DNA of 64,000 nt from Mixta mediterraneensis (GTDB lineage Bacteria > Pseudomonadota > Gammaproteobacteria > Enterobacterales > Enterobacteriaceae): positions 62,001 to 126,000 of the forward strand of contig NZ_JACFXY010000004.1 of assembly GCF_014946725.1 (NCBI RefSeq). The letters run 5' to 3'. Position numbers and translations under genes: made by a program. Below the pieces are notes generated by a model that saw only the letters and a program-made list of their open reading frames with translations, ran no database searches and was not told the DNA's origin. Below are positions 1-9,774 of this stretch, piece after piece. How positions within the stretch are numbered: position 1 is the first letter of the stretch; each line of letters begins with the position of its first letter.

Positions 1-415
1 TCGGGTACGCGGTCTCAATCAGGGGGCCGATGATTACCTCACCAAACCCTTCGAACTTGATGAACTGGAAGCGCGCCTGCGGGCATTATGGCGACGGAGT
101 CAGGGTCAGCCGCCACAAAGTCAGGTACTGGGCCAGTTGATGCTCGACAACGAAGGGTATTTTTTGCTGGCAGAAAAGCCACTGGCGCTGACGCCGCGCG
201 AATCCAGCATTCTTACTACGCTGATGCAGCGACGCGGGCGGCCGGTTTCACGTCAGCATCTGTATGAACAAACCTTCACCCTGAATGATGAAGTCAGCCC
301 GGAAAGTATCGAGCTTTACGTACACCGGGTGCGCAAAAAACTGGCTGGCAGTGACGTGGCAATCGTAACGCTGCGCGGGCTGGGTTACAGCCTAGAAATG
401 CTGTCGTGCGAATAA
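1..415 (+). CDS. tctD: TctD-like OmpR-family response regulator, C-terminal part
   Basis: The gene enters from the left edge, so its start and most of the receiver domain are missing; the open frame is readable from base 2. About 137 residues remain. The end of the receiver is visible (ADDYLTKPF, with the conserved lysine followed by proline), then a winged-helix OmpR/PhoB-type DNA-binding domain ending in LRGLGYSLE. Its stop overlaps the GTG of the following sensor kinase by 10 bases, so the two are translationally coupled. The kinase resembles TctE, so this is probably the TctD-type partner, which in Salmonella controls tricarboxylate uptake. No tctCBA transporter is in view; it could lie upstream of the window. 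The family call is secure, the symbol less so. Confidence 0.75.
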   Translation, partial: RVRGLNQGADDYLTKPFELDELEARLRALWRRSQGQPPQSQVLGQLMLDNEGYFLLAEKPLALTPRESSILTTLMQRRGRPVSRQHLYEQTFTLNDEVSPESIELYVHRVRKKLAGSDVAIVTLRGLGYSLEMLSCE

Positions 416-1794
416 TTCCCTCTCTACGCGGCGAATTACTGGTCTGGCTGGGTTTGCCGCTTGCGCTGCTGTGGGGATTGTCAGTTTATACCCATTATCA
501 GAGTGCGGTGCATGCGGCGAATCAGGCTTACGATCGCTCCTTGCTGGCGTCAGCCCGCACCGTTGCCGAACGTTTAGTGGTGCGCCATCGCCACCTTGAA
601 GTCGATGTGCCCTGGGTTGTGCTCGACAGTTTCGAGCGCAACATGAATGACCAACTGTTTTATCAGGTCATTTCACCTGAAGGGAAAACGCTCTCTGGTT
701 ATGACGATCTGCCGACTATCCCGCCCACCAGCCAGCTTTCCGAGATTTATCCCGCGTTAGTGTATTTCTATGACGCGCGTTATCACCAACAGCGTATCCG
801 CATTGCCGCGCTCTGGCAGCCGGTCAATGAGGCAGGTGTTAACGGCATGGCGCTGGTGCTGGTGGCAGAAACACTGAATTCACGTCAGGCCTTCGCCGAA
901 GGTTTGCTGCGCACGGCTTTGCTCAGCCAGAATTGTTTAGTGCTTGTCACCCTTTTGCTGGCCGGTTTAATGCTGCGACGCGTACTGCGCCCGCTGCGAC
1001 GTTTGTCGCGTATTGTGTTGCACCGTGATGGCAGTGAATTAACGCCATTGCCGTCGCTACCCTGGTCTGAATTGCAGCCGTTGATTATCGCTTTTAACCG
1101 CTACCTGGAACGGCTGCGCAGTTTGCTGGCACGACAGGATCGCTTTAGCGCCGACGCCGCGCATCAGTTGCGCACGCCGCTGGCGATCCTTAAAACGCAG
1201 GTTGGCGTGGCGTTAAACAGCGAGCGTCCCGAACAGTGGCGGGAAAGTTTACAGGGTATGCGGCATACCCTGGATGACACCATTTTGCTCACCGATCGTT
1301 TATTGCAACTGGCACGAATGAAAGCGCGACATGGCGAAGAAAAACCGTTAACAAACGTAGATTTGGCTGACATCCTGCGCGATGCCTGTTTCAGCAGTTA
1401 CACTGCAGCCAGAAACAAGCGCATCGATTTAGGCTATGAAGGCCAGCAAAATGATGAGGTGAAAGGAAATAGCTTGCTGCTCGGCGAGCTATGCGCCAAC
1501 CTGCTGGACAACGCCATTAAATATACGCCGATAGGCGGCATTGTTACCGCCAGATTGTACGCCGGAAAACTGGAGATTGAAGATAGCGGGCCGGGCATCG
1601 ACAGTGCGGAGCAGGAGAAAGCGTTACAACCTTTTTCGCGGTTTGATCATGGAAGCCTACAGCCTGGCGCGGGCATCGGTCTGGCGTTAGTAAAGGATAT
1701 TTGTGCCTGGCACGGCGCGTTGATCAGTTTGGATCGCAGCCCGCTATTGGGCGGACTGCGCGTGACGATTCAATTTAAACCCGATCAACGCTAG
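406..1794 (+). CDS. tctE: TctE-like two-component sensor histidine kinase
   Basis: A 462-residue inner-membrane sensor kinase beginning at a GTG inside the end of the regulator gene. A first membrane segment lies near residues 12-30, followed by a periplasmic region resembling the N-terminal domain of TctE-type kinases, and a second membrane segment near 168-190. The H-box HQLRTP has the phosphorylated His at about 253. The N-box NLLDNAIKYTP has Asn at about 369, followed by the DSGPGID and GAGIGLALV ATP-binding boxes. It should autophosphorylate on signal and pass phosphate to the upstream regulator. The ligand cannot be read from sequence; tricarboxylates are suggested only by resemblance to TctE. 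Its last 20 bases overlap the convergent DMT transporter gene. Confidence 0.85.
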   Translation: MRIIPSLRGELLVWLGLPLALLWGLSVYTHYQSAVHAANQAYDRSLLASARTVAERLVVRHRHLEVDVPWVVLDSFERNMNDQLFYQVISPEGKTLSGYDDLPTIPPTSQLSEIYPALVYFYDARYHQQRIRIAALWQPVNEAGVNGMALVLVAETLNSRQAFAEGLLRTALLSQNCLVLVTLLLAGLMLRRVLRPLRRLSRIVLHRDGSELTPLPSLPWSELQPLIIAFNRYLERLRSLLARQDRFSADAAHQLRTPLAILKTQVGVALNSERPEQWRESLQGMRHTLDDTILLTDRLLQLARMKARHGEEKPLTNVDLADILRDACFSSYTAARNKRIDLGYEGQQNDEVKGNSLLLGELCANLLDNAIKYTPIGGIVTARLYAGKLEIEDSGPGIDSAEQEKALQPFSRFDHGSLQPGAGIGLALVKDICAWHGALISLDRSPLLGGLRVTIQFKPDQR

Positions 1795-2674
1795 CCGGTT
1801 TCTGGCCTGCCAGGGGTGTTTTCAGTCGCTGTGCGAGGATCACGCCAAACAGCGTCAGCCCGCCACCAATCCAGTGATAGCTGTGTAGTTGCTCATGCAG
1901 GAACAGCACGGCAATCACCGCGGTAAATACCGGCGTCAGGTTCATAAAAATGCTGGTGGTGCTGGCACCTAAGCGCTGCACGCAGTGGATCCACAGGAAA
2001 GGCGCAATAATCGAGGCAAACAGGCCGGCGAAGGCGACCAGCGGAACGTTATGCAGATTAAGCGACACGTCTGGCGCACGTAGAAAGCCGGGCAACAGCA
2101 GCAGCACGCCAAATAAAATCTGGACATATAAACTTTGCCAAATCGGCAGCGGAATCGCCCAGCGCCTGGTGAGCACGCCATACAGGGCATAGGAAACCGA
2201 GGCCGCTAACATCATTAGCTCGCCTTTACCCAGCCCGTGACTCAGTAATAGCGGCAGATTGCCCTCGCTGACCAGCCACACCAAACCCGCAAACGAAATC
2301 AGACTACCAAACAGGATGCCAACGGTTGGCGCAATGCGCAGGAGCACCACGCTCAACAACACGGTAAGCAGAGGGATTAACGCACCGATAATGCCCATGA
2401 ACAGCGCGCTAACGCTGTGCGCCGCGTAATAGGCCAGACTTTGATACAGCACCATGCCCAGCAGGCCAAGAATCAGCAATCGACCCAGGTGCGGCGTGAT
2501 CTGTTGTCGCTGTCGTCTGATGCCGGGCAGAATAAAGGGGGTTAATACCAGCAGCGCCAGCAGCCAGCGATAAAAGGAGATCGCCGCCGGATCGATGGCA
2601 CCTGCCGATAACTTGCTAACAATCGAATTGACTGACCAGATGAATACCGTAATCAGCGGGAATAAAAAATTCAT
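1775..2674 (-). CDS. DMT-superfamily (EamA) membrane transporter
   Basis: A 299-residue, very hydrophobic protein with two EamA repeats and about ten membrane segments, the usual size and plan of drug/metabolite transporters. It starts IFLFP-like at MNFLFPLITVF with a GGAG ribosome site seven bases before the ATG. The first repeat carries the typical SVNSIVSKL and FYRWLLA stretches; the second carries SIIAPFLWIHCVQRLGAS. The substrate is unknown. It is transcribed away from an AraC-family gene 95 bases off, which suggests that the regulator controls it, as NimR controls the exporter NimT in E. coli, although NimT is an MFS protein. The 3' end overlaps the kinase gene tail to tail. Confidence 0.8.
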   Translation of the reverse strand: MNFLFPLITVFIWSVNSIVSKLSAGAIDPAAISFYRWLLALLVLTPFILPGIRRQRQQITPHLGRLLILGLLGMVLYQSLAYYAAHSVSALFMGIIGALIPLLTVLLSVVLLRIAPTVGILFGSLISFAGLVWLVSEGNLPLLLSHGLGKGELMMLAASVSYALYGVLTRRWAIPLPIWQSLYVQILFGVLLLLPGFLRAPDVSLNLHNVPLVAFAGLFASIIAPFLWIHCVQRLGASTTSIFMNLTPVFTAVIAVLFLHEQLHSYHWIGGGLTLFGVILAQRLKTPLAGQKPASVDRV

Positions 2675-2738
2675 TTTGTTTCTCCAGACGCGAAGTGAGC
2701 GCAGTGTACGCTTGTCTGCTTTTATTCAGATAGTTAAT

Positions 2739-2769
2739 ATCGGACAAAAATCATTAATGACCGGACATA
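2739..2769. promoter_or_regulatory. Candidate AraC-type operator: two direct CGGACA repeats
   Basis: CGGACA occurs at 2741-2746 and again at 2762-2767, exactly 21 bases apart, in the 95-base gap between the divergent DMT and AraC genes. AraC-family proteins commonly bind direct half-sites two helical turns apart. The second copy lies just before the AraC gene ATG and covers its ribosome-binding region, so binding could repress the regulator itself. The repeats are seen in the sequence; their role is inferred. Confidence 0.4.
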
Positions 2770-3549
2770 ATGACCCTACAAATTACCTACCAACCGCCTG
2801 TTGATGCCGGGCATTTACGCTACTTTTTTCGCTTCGAGCAGGCCAATGCCAAAACCGAATATCTGCCGCATGCGCACGACTGGGGTCAGGTCATTTTTGT
2901 TAAAAGCCACGTACTGGAGATGCAGGTGGAAGGTGAACGTTTATTAACGCCAGCTGGTATTCCCATCTGGATCCCGCCGGGGCATCGGCACAGCAGCTAC
3001 AATCATCGCCAGGCGCAGTTTCGCACCTTTAATCTGGCCGCGACGCTGTGCGCAGGTTTGCCTGCCAGAGCCTGTCTGCTAATTGTCGATCCGATTGTGC
3101 AGGCGATCATGGACGAATTTGCCCACAACGAAATTGAACAGCCGACCAGCGATGCGCAGTGGCGACTGTGTGACGTGTTGTGCGATCGCTTACGCCTGGC
3201 GCCAGTAGAGGAAAGTTATTTACCCCTGTCGAATGATAAATTTCTTGCGCCGATTCTGCAGGCGCTGGAGGCCGATCCAGGCGATAACACGACGCTTTCG
3301 GTGTGGGCTTCCCGTGTTTTTACGACGGAACGCACTCTGGCACGGCGCTGCCAGCAGCAGCTTAATATGTCGTTCAGCGAGTGGCGACAGCGGCTGCGTT
3401 TTTTACGCGCCATTGCGCTACTGGAGCAGGGCCGTAGCGTGCAAGCCATTGCGCATGAACTGGGTTACAGCTCCGCTTCTGCGCTGATTGTAATGTTTCA
3501 GCAGCAGGCAGGCACTACGCCAGATCGCTACCGCATGCGGTTAGGCTAA
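2770..3549 (+). CDS. AraC-family transcriptional regulator (NimR-like)
   Basis: A 259-residue protein with a cupin-like N-terminal domain ([11 protein letters not shown], then [15 protein letters not shown] with metal-type histidines) and a C-terminal double helix-turn-helix of AraC type: [32 protein letters not shown] followed by [22 protein letters not shown] across roughly residues 175-255. The layout matches one-component regulators such as NimR of E. coli, which control a divergent exporter gene. Here the divergent neighbour is a DMT exporter. The inducer is unknown. The ATG at 2770 is preceded only by a weak GGA site within the candidate operator. Confidence 0.82.
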   Translation: MTLQITYQPPVDAGHLRYFFRFEQANAKTEYLPHAHDWGQVIFVKSHVLEMQVEGERLLTPAGIPIWIPPGHRHSSYNHRQAQFRTFNLAATLCAGLPARACLLIVDPIVQAIMDEFAHNEIEQPTSDAQWRLCDVLCDRLRLAPVEESYLPLSNDKFLAPILQALEADPGDNTTLSVWASRVFTTERTLARRCQQQLNMSFSEWRQRLRFLRAIALLEQGRSVQAIAHELGYSSASALIVMFQQQAGTTPDRYRMRLG

Positions 3550-3604
3550 CGCGCGGCTTTGTGCCAAAATAGCGCCCTTAAACGCAACAGACAGGAAAGC
3601 CGTG

Positions 3605-4750
3605 GTGAAGATTCTCGTCGATGAAAATATGCCTTATGCCCGTGAACTGTTCAGCCGCACCGGAAACGTGCTGGCGGTGCCGGGACGTCCCTTACCAGAA
3701 GCTGGGTTGGCAGATGCTGACGGCCTGATGGTGCGCTCAGTTACCAACGTCAATGAAGCATTGCTGGCGGGTAAGCCAGTGAAATTTGTCGGTACTGCAA
3801 CAGCGGGTACCGATCATATTGACGAGGCGTGGCTGCAACAGGCGGGGATTGCGTTCTCTGCGGCTCCCGGTTGTAACGCCATTGCGGTGGTGGAATATGT
3901 TTTTTCTTCGCTGCTGTTATTAGCAGAGCGTGACGGCTTCCAGCTGCGCGACCGCACGGTGGGTATTATCGGCGTGGGCAATGTCGGCGGGCGTTTGCAA
4001 AAACGGCTTGACGCCTGGGGCGTGAAAACGCTGTTGTGCGATCCGCCGCGCGCTGAACGCGGCGATGAAGGTGATTTCCTGTCGCTGGATGACGTCGTTA
4101 ACCAGGCTGATATTCTGACTTTCCATACCCCGCTATTTAAAGACGGGCCGTATAAAAGCTGGCATCTGGCTGACTTAGCGCTGCTGATGGCGCTCCGGCC
4201 CAATACCATTTTAATCAACGCCTGTCGCGGCCCGGTGGTGGATAATGCTGCGTTACTGGAGGTGTTGAAAATGCGTTCGGATCTCAGCGTTGTGTTGGAT
4301 GTATGGGAGCCGGAACCGGAGCTGTCGCTTGATCTGCTTGATAAAGTCGATATTGCCACCGCGCATATCGCCGGTTATACGCTGGAAGGCAAAGCGCGTG
4401 GTACTACGCAAGTCTTTGAAGCCTGGAGCGCGTTTATTGGTCAGCCGCAGCAGGTGCCGCTCAGTGAGCTGCTGCCAATACCCGAATTCAGCCATATTAC
4501 GCTGCATGGCGCGCTTGATCAGCCAACGCTGAAACGGCTGGTGCATCTGGTGTATGATGTGCGCCGCGACGATGCCCCGTTACGTAAAGTGGCCGCACAA
4601 CCCGGTGAATTTGATCGCCTGCGTAAGCAATACGAAGAGCGCCGCGAATGGTCCTCATTGCAGGTGATTTGCGACGAAAGTGAAACCGTCGAAATGCTGA
4701 TGAAACTGGGTTTTGATGCCCGTCTGCAGCAGGCTGTTGATCTGGCGTAG
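3605..4750 (+). CDS. pdxB: Erythronate-4-phosphate dehydrogenase
   Basis: Oxidises 4-phosphoerythronate to 2-oxo-3-hydroxy-4-phosphobutanoate, the second step of DXP-dependent pyridoxal phosphate synthesis in the cytosol. It is a D-2-hydroxyacid dehydrogenase with the Rossmann motif [13 protein letters not shown] and the catalytic Arg-Glu-His set in [19 protein letters not shown] and ATAHIAGYT, plus the C-terminal PdxB dimerisation domain. Two GTG codons are adjacent (3602 and 3605). I chose 3605, giving [13 protein letters not shown] as in E. coli, with AGGA eight bases upstream; using 3602 adds one residue. The length of 381 residues is normal. It heads the conserved pdxB-usg-truA run. Confidence 0.95.
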   Translation: MKILVDENMPYARELFSRTGNVLAVPGRPLPEAGLADADGLMVRSVTNVNEALLAGKPVKFVGTATAGTDHIDEAWLQQAGIAFSAAPGCNAIAVVEYVFSSLLLLAERDGFQLRDRTVGIIGVGNVGGRLQKRLDAWGVKTLLCDPPRAERGDEGDFLSLDDVVNQADILTFHTPLFKDGPYKSWHLADLALLMALRPNTILINACRGPVVDNAALLEVLKMRSDLSVVLDVWEPEPELSLDLLDKVDIATAHIAGYTLEGKARGTTQVFEAWSAFIGQPQQVPLSELLPIPEFSHITLHGALDQPTLKRLVHLVYDVRRDDAPLRKVAAQPGEFDRLRKQYEERREWSSLQVICDESETVEMLMKLGFDARLQQAVDLA

Positions 4751-4786
4751 CAGGTGCAGTTTATTGGGTAAAAATCCGAATCCCTG

Positions 4787-4815
4787 GGCGGTGAAATTCA
4801 CCGCCTTCTGTTTTT
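4787..4815 (+). terminator. Candidate terminator between pdxB and usg
   Basis: The arms GGCGGTGAA (4787-4795) and TTCACCGCC (4797-4805) pair perfectly and are followed by TTCTG and five T residues. It would end or attenuate pdxB transcription before usg, 26 bases ahead of the usg start. Confidence 0.6.
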
Positions 4816-4840
4816 ATGTCATTGTCTGGAGTAAACCACC

Positions 4841-5851
4841 ATGTCTGACGGCTGGAATATTGCGCTATTAGGCGCAACAGGCGCAGTAGGGAACGCTGTA
4901 CTGGAACTGCTGGCGGAACGCCAGTTCCCGGTTGGTGAATTGTATTTGCTGGCGAGTGAAAACGGCGCGGGTGAAACCAAACGTTATGAAGGACGTGCCG
5001 TTCAGGTACAGAATGCGGCGGAATTTGACTGGTCGCAGGCGCAGCTGGCCTTTTTCGTTGCTGGCCGTAACGCATCAACGCGTTATGCAGAAGAAGCGGC
5101 CAACGCCGGATGCCTGGTGATTGACAGCAGCGACCTGTTTGCCCTGTCACCGGATGTTCCGCTGGTAGTACCGGATGTGAATGCTCACGTATTGGCCGAC
5201 TACCGCAATCGTAACATTATTAGCGTTGCCGACAGCCTGGTAAGCCAATTGCTTACCGCGTTGAAGCCGCTGACTGATGCCGGAGGCCTGGGGCGTTTAC
5301 AGGTGACGAACCTGCTTTCGGTTTCTAATCACGGTAAAGCGGCGGTAGATGCGTTAGCGGGCGAAAGTGCGCGTTTGCTGAATGGCGTGCCAGCGGATGA
5401 ACATTATTATGGCCGTCAGCTGGCGTTTAACCTGTTGCCTCAGCAGGTTGATGCCGAGGGCAGCGTAGAAAGTGAGCGCCGACTGATTGATCAGGTGCGT
5501 AAAGTGCTGCAAGACGAAGGTTTACCCGTTGCAGTGACCAGCATTCAGGCGCCGGTATTTTACGGCAACGCGCAAATCGTCTACGTTGAGAACCTGCGTC
5601 CTCTGTCTGCGGAAGAAGCGCGCGCAGAACTGGCATTGACCGCTGACATTATTCTGAGCGAAGAAGATCAGGTGCCAACGCCGGTAACAGAGGCATCGGG
5701 CAACGTTGAACTGAGCATTGGCGGGGTACGTAACGATTACGGCATTCCTGAACTGCTGCAATTCTGGTCGGTGGCCGATAACGTTCGCTTTGGCGGTGCG
5801 TTGATGGCCGTGAAAACCGCAGAGAAGCTGGTGCAGGAGTATATGTACTAA
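4841..5851 (+). CDS. usg: Usg, aspartate-semialdehyde dehydrogenase-like protein
   Basis: A 336-residue homologue of aspartate-semialdehyde dehydrogenase, with an N-terminal Rossmann motif ([17 protein letters not shown]) and a C-terminal dimerisation domain. The region that holds the catalytic cysteine in true Asd enzymes (NCST) reads ADSL here, placing Asp131 where the nucleophile should be, and the later SGAG motif reads SNHG. It is therefore unlikely to perform the Asd reaction. Its real role is not established in any organism I know. It overlaps truA by one base (TAATG), so the two are co-translated. Confidence 0.92.
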   Translation: MSDGWNIALLGATGAVGNAVLELLAERQFPVGELYLLASENGAGETKRYEGRAVQVQNAAEFDWSQAQLAFFVAGRNASTRYAEEAANAGCLVIDSSDLFALSPDVPLVVPDVNAHVLADYRNRNIISVADSLVSQLLTALKPLTDAGGLGRLQVTNLLSVSNHGKAAVDALAGESARLLNGVPADEHYYGRQLAFNLLPQQVDAEGSVESERRLIDQVRKVLQDEGLPVAVTSIQAPVFYGNAQIVYVENLRPLSAEEARAELALTADIILSEEDQVPTPVTEASGNVELSIGGVRNDYGIPELLQFWSVADNVRFGGALMAVKTAEKLVQEYMY

Positions 5852-6654
5852 TGTCCGATGGTCAGACGCAAAAACTGGCGCTCGGCATAGAGTATGACGG
5901 CAGCCGTTATTACGGCTGGCAGCGACAGCAGGAAGTACGCAGCGTGCAGGAGAAGTTAGAACGTGCGCTGTCAAAAGTGGCTAATCATCCGGTGGTCGTG
6001 TTTTGCGCTGGGCGCACCGACGCTGGCGTGCATGGCACCGGCCAGGTGGTACATTTTGAAACCACTTCGCGCCGTGCCGAGGGGGCCTGGACATTAGGTG
6101 TTAATGCCAGTTTGCCTGATGACATCGCGGTGCGCTGGGTAAAAGCGGTGCCGGACGAATTTCACGCACGCTTTAGTGCGACCGCCCGGCGCTATCGTTA
6201 CCTGATTTATAATCAGCGCCTGCGCCCGGCTATTTTAGGCAGCGGCGTTACGCATTTTTATCATCCGCTGGATGCAGAAAAGATGCAGCGCGCCGGTCAG
6301 TGTTTGCTGGGTGAGAACGATTTTACCTCGTTCCGTGCGGTACAGTGCCAGTCGCGCACGCCGTGGCGCAACGTGATTCACCTTAACGTGACGCGCCAGG
6401 GGCCTTACGTCATTGTGGACATCAAAGCTAATGCCTTTGTGCATCACATGGTGCGTAACATCGTTGGCAGCCTGATGGAAATTGGCTGTGGCAATCAGCC
6501 AGAATCGTGGATGGCCACTTTACTGGCTGCGAAAGACCGCACGCTGGCGGCGGCGACAGCCAAAGCAGCCGGGCTTTATCTGGTGGCGGTGGATTATCCA
6601 TCCCACTTTGCGTTACCACAACCGGCGCTGGGACCTTTGTTCCTCGCGGATTAA
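5851..6654 (+). CDS. truA: tRNA pseudouridine(38-40) synthase
   Basis: Converts uridines 38-40 of the tRNA anticodon arm to pseudouridine. The catalytic aspartate is Asp57 in [11 protein letters not shown]; the E. coli protein has three more residues at the N-terminus and uses Asp60. RYRYLIYN and the C-terminal [15 protein letters not shown] are typical of TruA. The length is 267 residues. The ATG shares its A with the usg stop, indicating translational coupling. Confidence 0.97.
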   Translation: MSDGQTQKLALGIEYDGSRYYGWQRQQEVRSVQEKLERALSKVANHPVVVFCAGRTDAGVHGTGQVVHFETTSRRAEGAWTLGVNASLPDDIAVRWVKAVPDEFHARFSATARRYRYLIYNQRLRPAILGSGVTHFYHPLDAEKMQRAGQCLLGENDFTSFRAVQCQSRTPWRNVIHLNVTRQGPYVIVDIKANAFVHHMVRNIVGSLMEIGCGNQPESWMATLLAAKDRTLAAATAKAAGLYLVAVDYPSHFALPQPALGPLFLAD

Positions 6655-6684
6655 TCAAAAAATTCAGGACAGGAAGGGAACGTT

Positions 6685-7338
6685 ATGGAGTTTATCCATT
6701 TTGTGGTCGATTTTATTCTGCACATTGATGTGCATTTGGCCGAACTGGTGGCGCAATACGGCATCTGGATTTACGCTATTCTGTTCCTGATTTTATTTTG
6801 CGAAACGGGTCTGGTTGTCACGCCGTTTTTGCCAGGCGATTCACTGCTGTTTGTCGCGGGTGCGCTGGCGGCGCTGCCAGGCAACGATCTCAACGTTCAT
6901 TTGCTGGTGGCGTTATTGGTCGTTGCCGCTGTGCTTGGCGATGCAGCTAACTACACCATTGGCCGTTTGTTTGGTGAACGTTTGTTTAGTAACCCGAACT
7001 CCAAAATTTTTCGTCGTCGCTATCTTGATAAAACTCACGCGTTTTATGCACGACATGGCGGAAAAACCATTATCCTGGCGCGCTTTGTGCCGATAGTCCG
7101 TACTTTCGCACCGTTTGTCGCCGGGATGGGCCACATGTCTTATCGCCATTTTGCGCTGTTCAACGTTACTGGCGCACTGGCGTGGGTTTTGCTGTTCTCC
7201 TATGCAGGCTACCTGTTTGGCGACTTGCCGGTGGTACAGGAAAATCTCAAGCTGCTAATTGTCGGGATTATCGTCGTATCCATTTTGCCCGGCGTAATTG
7301 AAATCTGGCGTCACCGCCATCAGGCGAAGCAGCACTAA
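6685..7338 (+). CDS. dedA: DedA-family inner-membrane protein
   Basis: A 217-residue DedA/SNARE-associated membrane protein. It has the acidic pair of the family in [19 protein letters not shown] and the paired arginines in [20 protein letters not shown], residues that related DedA proteins need for proton-linked function or lipid transport. Several hydrophobic segments span the chain. The family is linked to membrane potential homeostasis and lipid carrier recycling; the exact substrate of DedA itself is not settled. It lies 30 bases after truA with an AGGAAGG-type ribosome site and continues the pdxB-accD cluster. Confidence 0.93.
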   Translation: MEFIHFVVDFILHIDVHLAELVAQYGIWIYAILFLILFCETGLVVTPFLPGDSLLFVAGALAALPGNDLNVHLLVALLVVAAVLGDAANYTIGRLFGERLFSNPNSKIFRRRYLDKTHAFYARHGGKTIILARFVPIVRTFAPFVAGMGHMSYRHFALFNVTGALAWVLLFSYAGYLFGDLPVVQENLKLLIVGIIVVSILPGVIEIWRHRHQAKQH

Positions 7339-7380
7339 TAGCCGTAAGCGGCAGCGTCGCTCAGGGGTAAGACCAGATTT

Positions 7381-7449
7381 TTATCCACAGTCTGAACGGG
7401 TTGTGGTTTAATGAGCGACATTTCCCGTCTGCTGAAGTTACTTCAGCAG
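7381..7449. promoter_or_regulatory. accD leader with DnaA-box 9-mer and hairpin
   Basis: The 156-base gap before accD holds TTATCCACA at 7381-7389, a perfect DnaA-box 9-mer, and a perfect 9-bp hairpin with arms CTGCTGAAG (7429-7437) and CTTCAGCAG (7441-7449) around a TTA loop. No T run follows, so it is not a classical terminator. A leader structure affecting accD mRNA is possible. A single 9-mer can occur by chance in a window this size. Confidence 0.35.
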
Positions 7450-7494
7450 CATTAAGACGACTGGACCAGGTCAGTTTCAACAGAAAGGTCATCA

Positions 7495-8406
7495 ATGAGC
7501 TGGATTGAACGCATTCTTAACAAAAGCAATATTACGCCTGCTAGCCGCGCCAGTATCCCGGAAGGGGTCTGGACTAAATGCGACAGCTGTGGTCAGGTAC
7601 TTTATCGTGCCGAGCTGGAGCGTAACCTTGAGGTCTGCCCAAAGTGCGACCATCACATGCGCATGCATGCCCGCGAGCGTCTCGCAAGCCTACTTGATCA
7701 GGGTACACTGGTAGAGTTGGGAAGCGAGCTGGAACCAAAAGATTTACTGAAGTTCCGGGACTCGAAGAAGTACAAAGATCGTCTGGTCGCGGCCCAAAAA
7801 GCCACCGACGAGAAAGACGCATTGATCGTTATGAAAGGTCAGTTACACAGTATGCCAGTCGTGGCCGCAGCCCTTGAGTTTGCCTTCATGGGCGGTTCGA
7901 TGGGATCTGTGGTTGGCGCGCGCTTTGTGCGTGCGGTTGAGCAGGCGCTGGAAGATAACTGTCCACTGATCTGCTTCTCTGCCAGCGGTGGTGCGCGTAT
8001 GCAGGAGGCGCTGATGTCGCTGATGCAGATGGCTAAAACCAGCGCAGCGCTGGCAAAAATGCAGGAGCGCGGCTTGCCGTACATTTCCGTGCTGACCGAC
8101 CCAACTATGGGCGGCGTTTCTGCCAGTTTTGCCATGTTAGGCGATCTCAACGTGGCAGAACCGAAAGCGCTGATTGGCTTCGCTGGTCCGCGTGTGATTG
8201 AGCAAACCGTACGCGAAAAATTGCCACCGGGCTTCCAGCGCAGCGAGTTTCTGATCGAGAAGGGCGCGATTGATATGATTATTCGCCGCCCGGAAATGCG
8301 TTATAAACTGGCAAGCCTGCTGGCAAAAATGATGAACCTGCCGGCACCGCTGCATGATGGTGAACAGTCTACATCGACGATTGAACCGGAAAGCAACGAG
8401 GCCTGA
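7495..8406 (+). CDS. accD: Acetyl-CoA carboxylase carboxyltransferase subunit beta
   Basis: The beta half of the carboxyltransferase that moves CO2 from biotin-BCCP to acetyl-CoA, giving malonyl-CoA for fatty acid synthesis; it pairs with AccA encoded elsewhere. An N-terminal zinc ribbon has Cys29, Cys32, Cys48 and Cys51. The crotonase-like carboxyltransferase core follows, with [18 protein letters not shown] and [13 protein letters not shown]. The length is 303 residues. An AGAAAGG ribosome site precedes the ATG. Confidence 0.97.
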   Translation: MSWIERILNKSNITPASRASIPEGVWTKCDSCGQVLYRAELERNLEVCPKCDHHMRMHARERLASLLDQGTLVELGSELEPKDLLKFRDSKKYKDRLVAAQKATDEKDALIVMKGQLHSMPVVAAALEFAFMGGSMGSVVGARFVRAVEQALEDNCPLICFSASGGARMQEALMSLMQMAKTSAALAKMQERGLPYISVLTDPTMGGVSASFAMLGDLNVAEPKALIGFAGPRVIEQTVREKLPPGFQRSEFLIEKGAIDMIIRRPEMRYKLASLLAKMMNLPAPLHDGEQSTSTIEPESNEA

Positions 8407-8419
8407 CAGGAGATAGAAT

Positions 8420-8439
8420 GGCGCGCTGGTCGCGCCTTT
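8420..8439 (+). other. GC-rich hairpin between accD and folC
   Basis: The arms GGCGCG (8420-8425) and CGCGCC (8431-8436) surround CTGGT and are followed by only three T residues. It may weakly attenuate or stabilise the accD transcript end ahead of folC; it is not a strong terminator. Confidence 0.35.
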
Positions 8440-8502
8440 CACCAATGCACCGTATACCTTTAGCGCTGAATCAGCCGGGTATAAATTTGCAAAACGGGAC
8501 AT

Positions 8503-9774
8503 ATGGATAATCTTCACCTTCCTCAAGCCACGTCGCCTTTGGCCACGTGGCTTTACTATCTTGAGCACCTTCATACTCAGGCTATTGAACTGGGGCTGGA
8601 TCGTATTCGCCAGGTGGCGCAGCGTCTGGACCTGTTGAAACCTGCTCCTTTCGTTTTTACTGTTGCTGGCACGAATGGTAAAGGCACCACATGCCGTACG
8701 CTCGAAACGCTGCTTATAGCTGCCGGTTATCGTGTGGGCGTTTACAGCTCACCGCATCTGGTGCGTTACACCGAGCGCGTGCGCGTACAGGGCCAGGAAT
8801 TGAGTGAAGCGCTCCACACCGCCAGTTTTGCTGAAATCGAAGCGGGACGCGGCGCGATCTCCCTCACTTACTTTGAATATGGCACGTTGTCAGCGCTGAA
8901 ACTGTTCCAGCAGGCCCAGCTTGACGTTGTGATCCTGGAAGTTGGTCTCGGGGGACGTCTGGATGCCACCAATATTGTTGATGCGGATGTCGCAGTCGTG
9001 ACCAGCATCGCACTGGATCATACCGACTGGCTGGGATCGGACCGCGAAAGTATCGGACGCGAAAAAGCTGGCGTGTTTCGTGCTGGTAAACCGGCGGTGG
9101 TGGGTGAACCTGATATGCTGCTCAGTATTGCTGCTGTAGCAGACGAAAAGGGCGCAAAACTGATGCAGCGCGATCGTGACTGGTCATATTGTCAGCAGGC
9201 GGAAAGCTGGTCTTTGCGCGATAGCCGGGGCGAGCTAAACGATCTGCCCTTGCCGCAGGTGCCCTTGCCGAACGCCGCCAGCGCGCTGGTAGCGCTGCGC
9301 GCTTCCGGTTTGAATGTCAGCGAAGCACATATTCGTGCTTACCTGCCGCTGGCTGTTTTGCCGGGGCGTTTTCAGACGGTAAGTGAATCGCCGCGAGTCA
9401 TTCTGGATGTGGCGCACAATCCGCATGCCGCAACGTATCTGGCGTCGCGCCTGGCTGACGTGCCGCGAAAAGGTGCGGTGCATGCAGTGGTCGGCATGCT
9501 GCATGATAAAGATATTGCCGGCACTCTGGCAGTTTTAGCGCCACAGGTTGATCGCTGGTATTGCGCTCCGCTTGAGGGGCCGCGTGGCGCCACGGCAGAA
9601 CAGCTTATAATGCATTTGCCGCCGCAGTCACAGGCTTTTAACGATGTGGAAAGCGCATGGCAGGCCGCTCGCCAGCAGGCTCAGCCGCAGGACATCGTAC
9701 TGGTGTGTGGATCGTTTCATACCGTTGCGCAGGTCATGGAATCGATGGAAACGGAGAAAGGGTGTGGCAAGTAA
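8503..9774 (+). CDS. folC: Bifunctional dihydrofolate synthase / folylpolyglutamate synthase
   Basis: Adds glutamate to dihydropteroate and then extends folate polyglutamate tails, using ATP. A Mur-ligase-type fold is visible: P-loop GTNGKGT at residues 56-62, LEVGLGGRLDATN and SIALDHTDWLG in the central domain, and ILDVAHNPHAA plus VGMLHDKD in the C-terminal domain. The length of 423 residues matches the E. coli enzyme. The 3' end overlaps the dedD start by 11 bases. Confidence 0.96.
   Translation: MDNLHLPQATSPLATWLYYLEHLHTQAIELGLDRIRQVAQRLDLLKPAPFVFTVAGTNGKGTTCRTLETLLIAAGYRVGVYSSPHLVRYTERVRVQGQELSEALHTASFAEIEAGRGAISLTYFEYGTLSALKLFQQAQLDVVILEVGLGGRLDATNIVDADVAVVTSIALDHTDWLGSDRESIGREKAGVFRAGKPAVVGEPDMLLSIAAVADEKGAKLMQRDRDWSYCQQAESWSLRDSRGELNDLPLPQVPLPNAASALVALRASGLNVSEAHIRAYLPLAVLPGRFQTVSESPRVILDVAHNPHAATYLASRLADVPRKGAVHAVVGMLHDKDIAGTLAVLAPQVDRWYCAPLEGPRGATAEQLIMHLPPQSQAFNDVESAWQAARQQAQPQDIVLVCGSFHTVAQVMESMETEKGCGK

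Noticed and set aside
9644-9763. N-terminal extension of dedD
   Set aside because: It lies wholly inside folC in another frame; the GTG at 9764 gives the conserved MASKFQNRLVG start.
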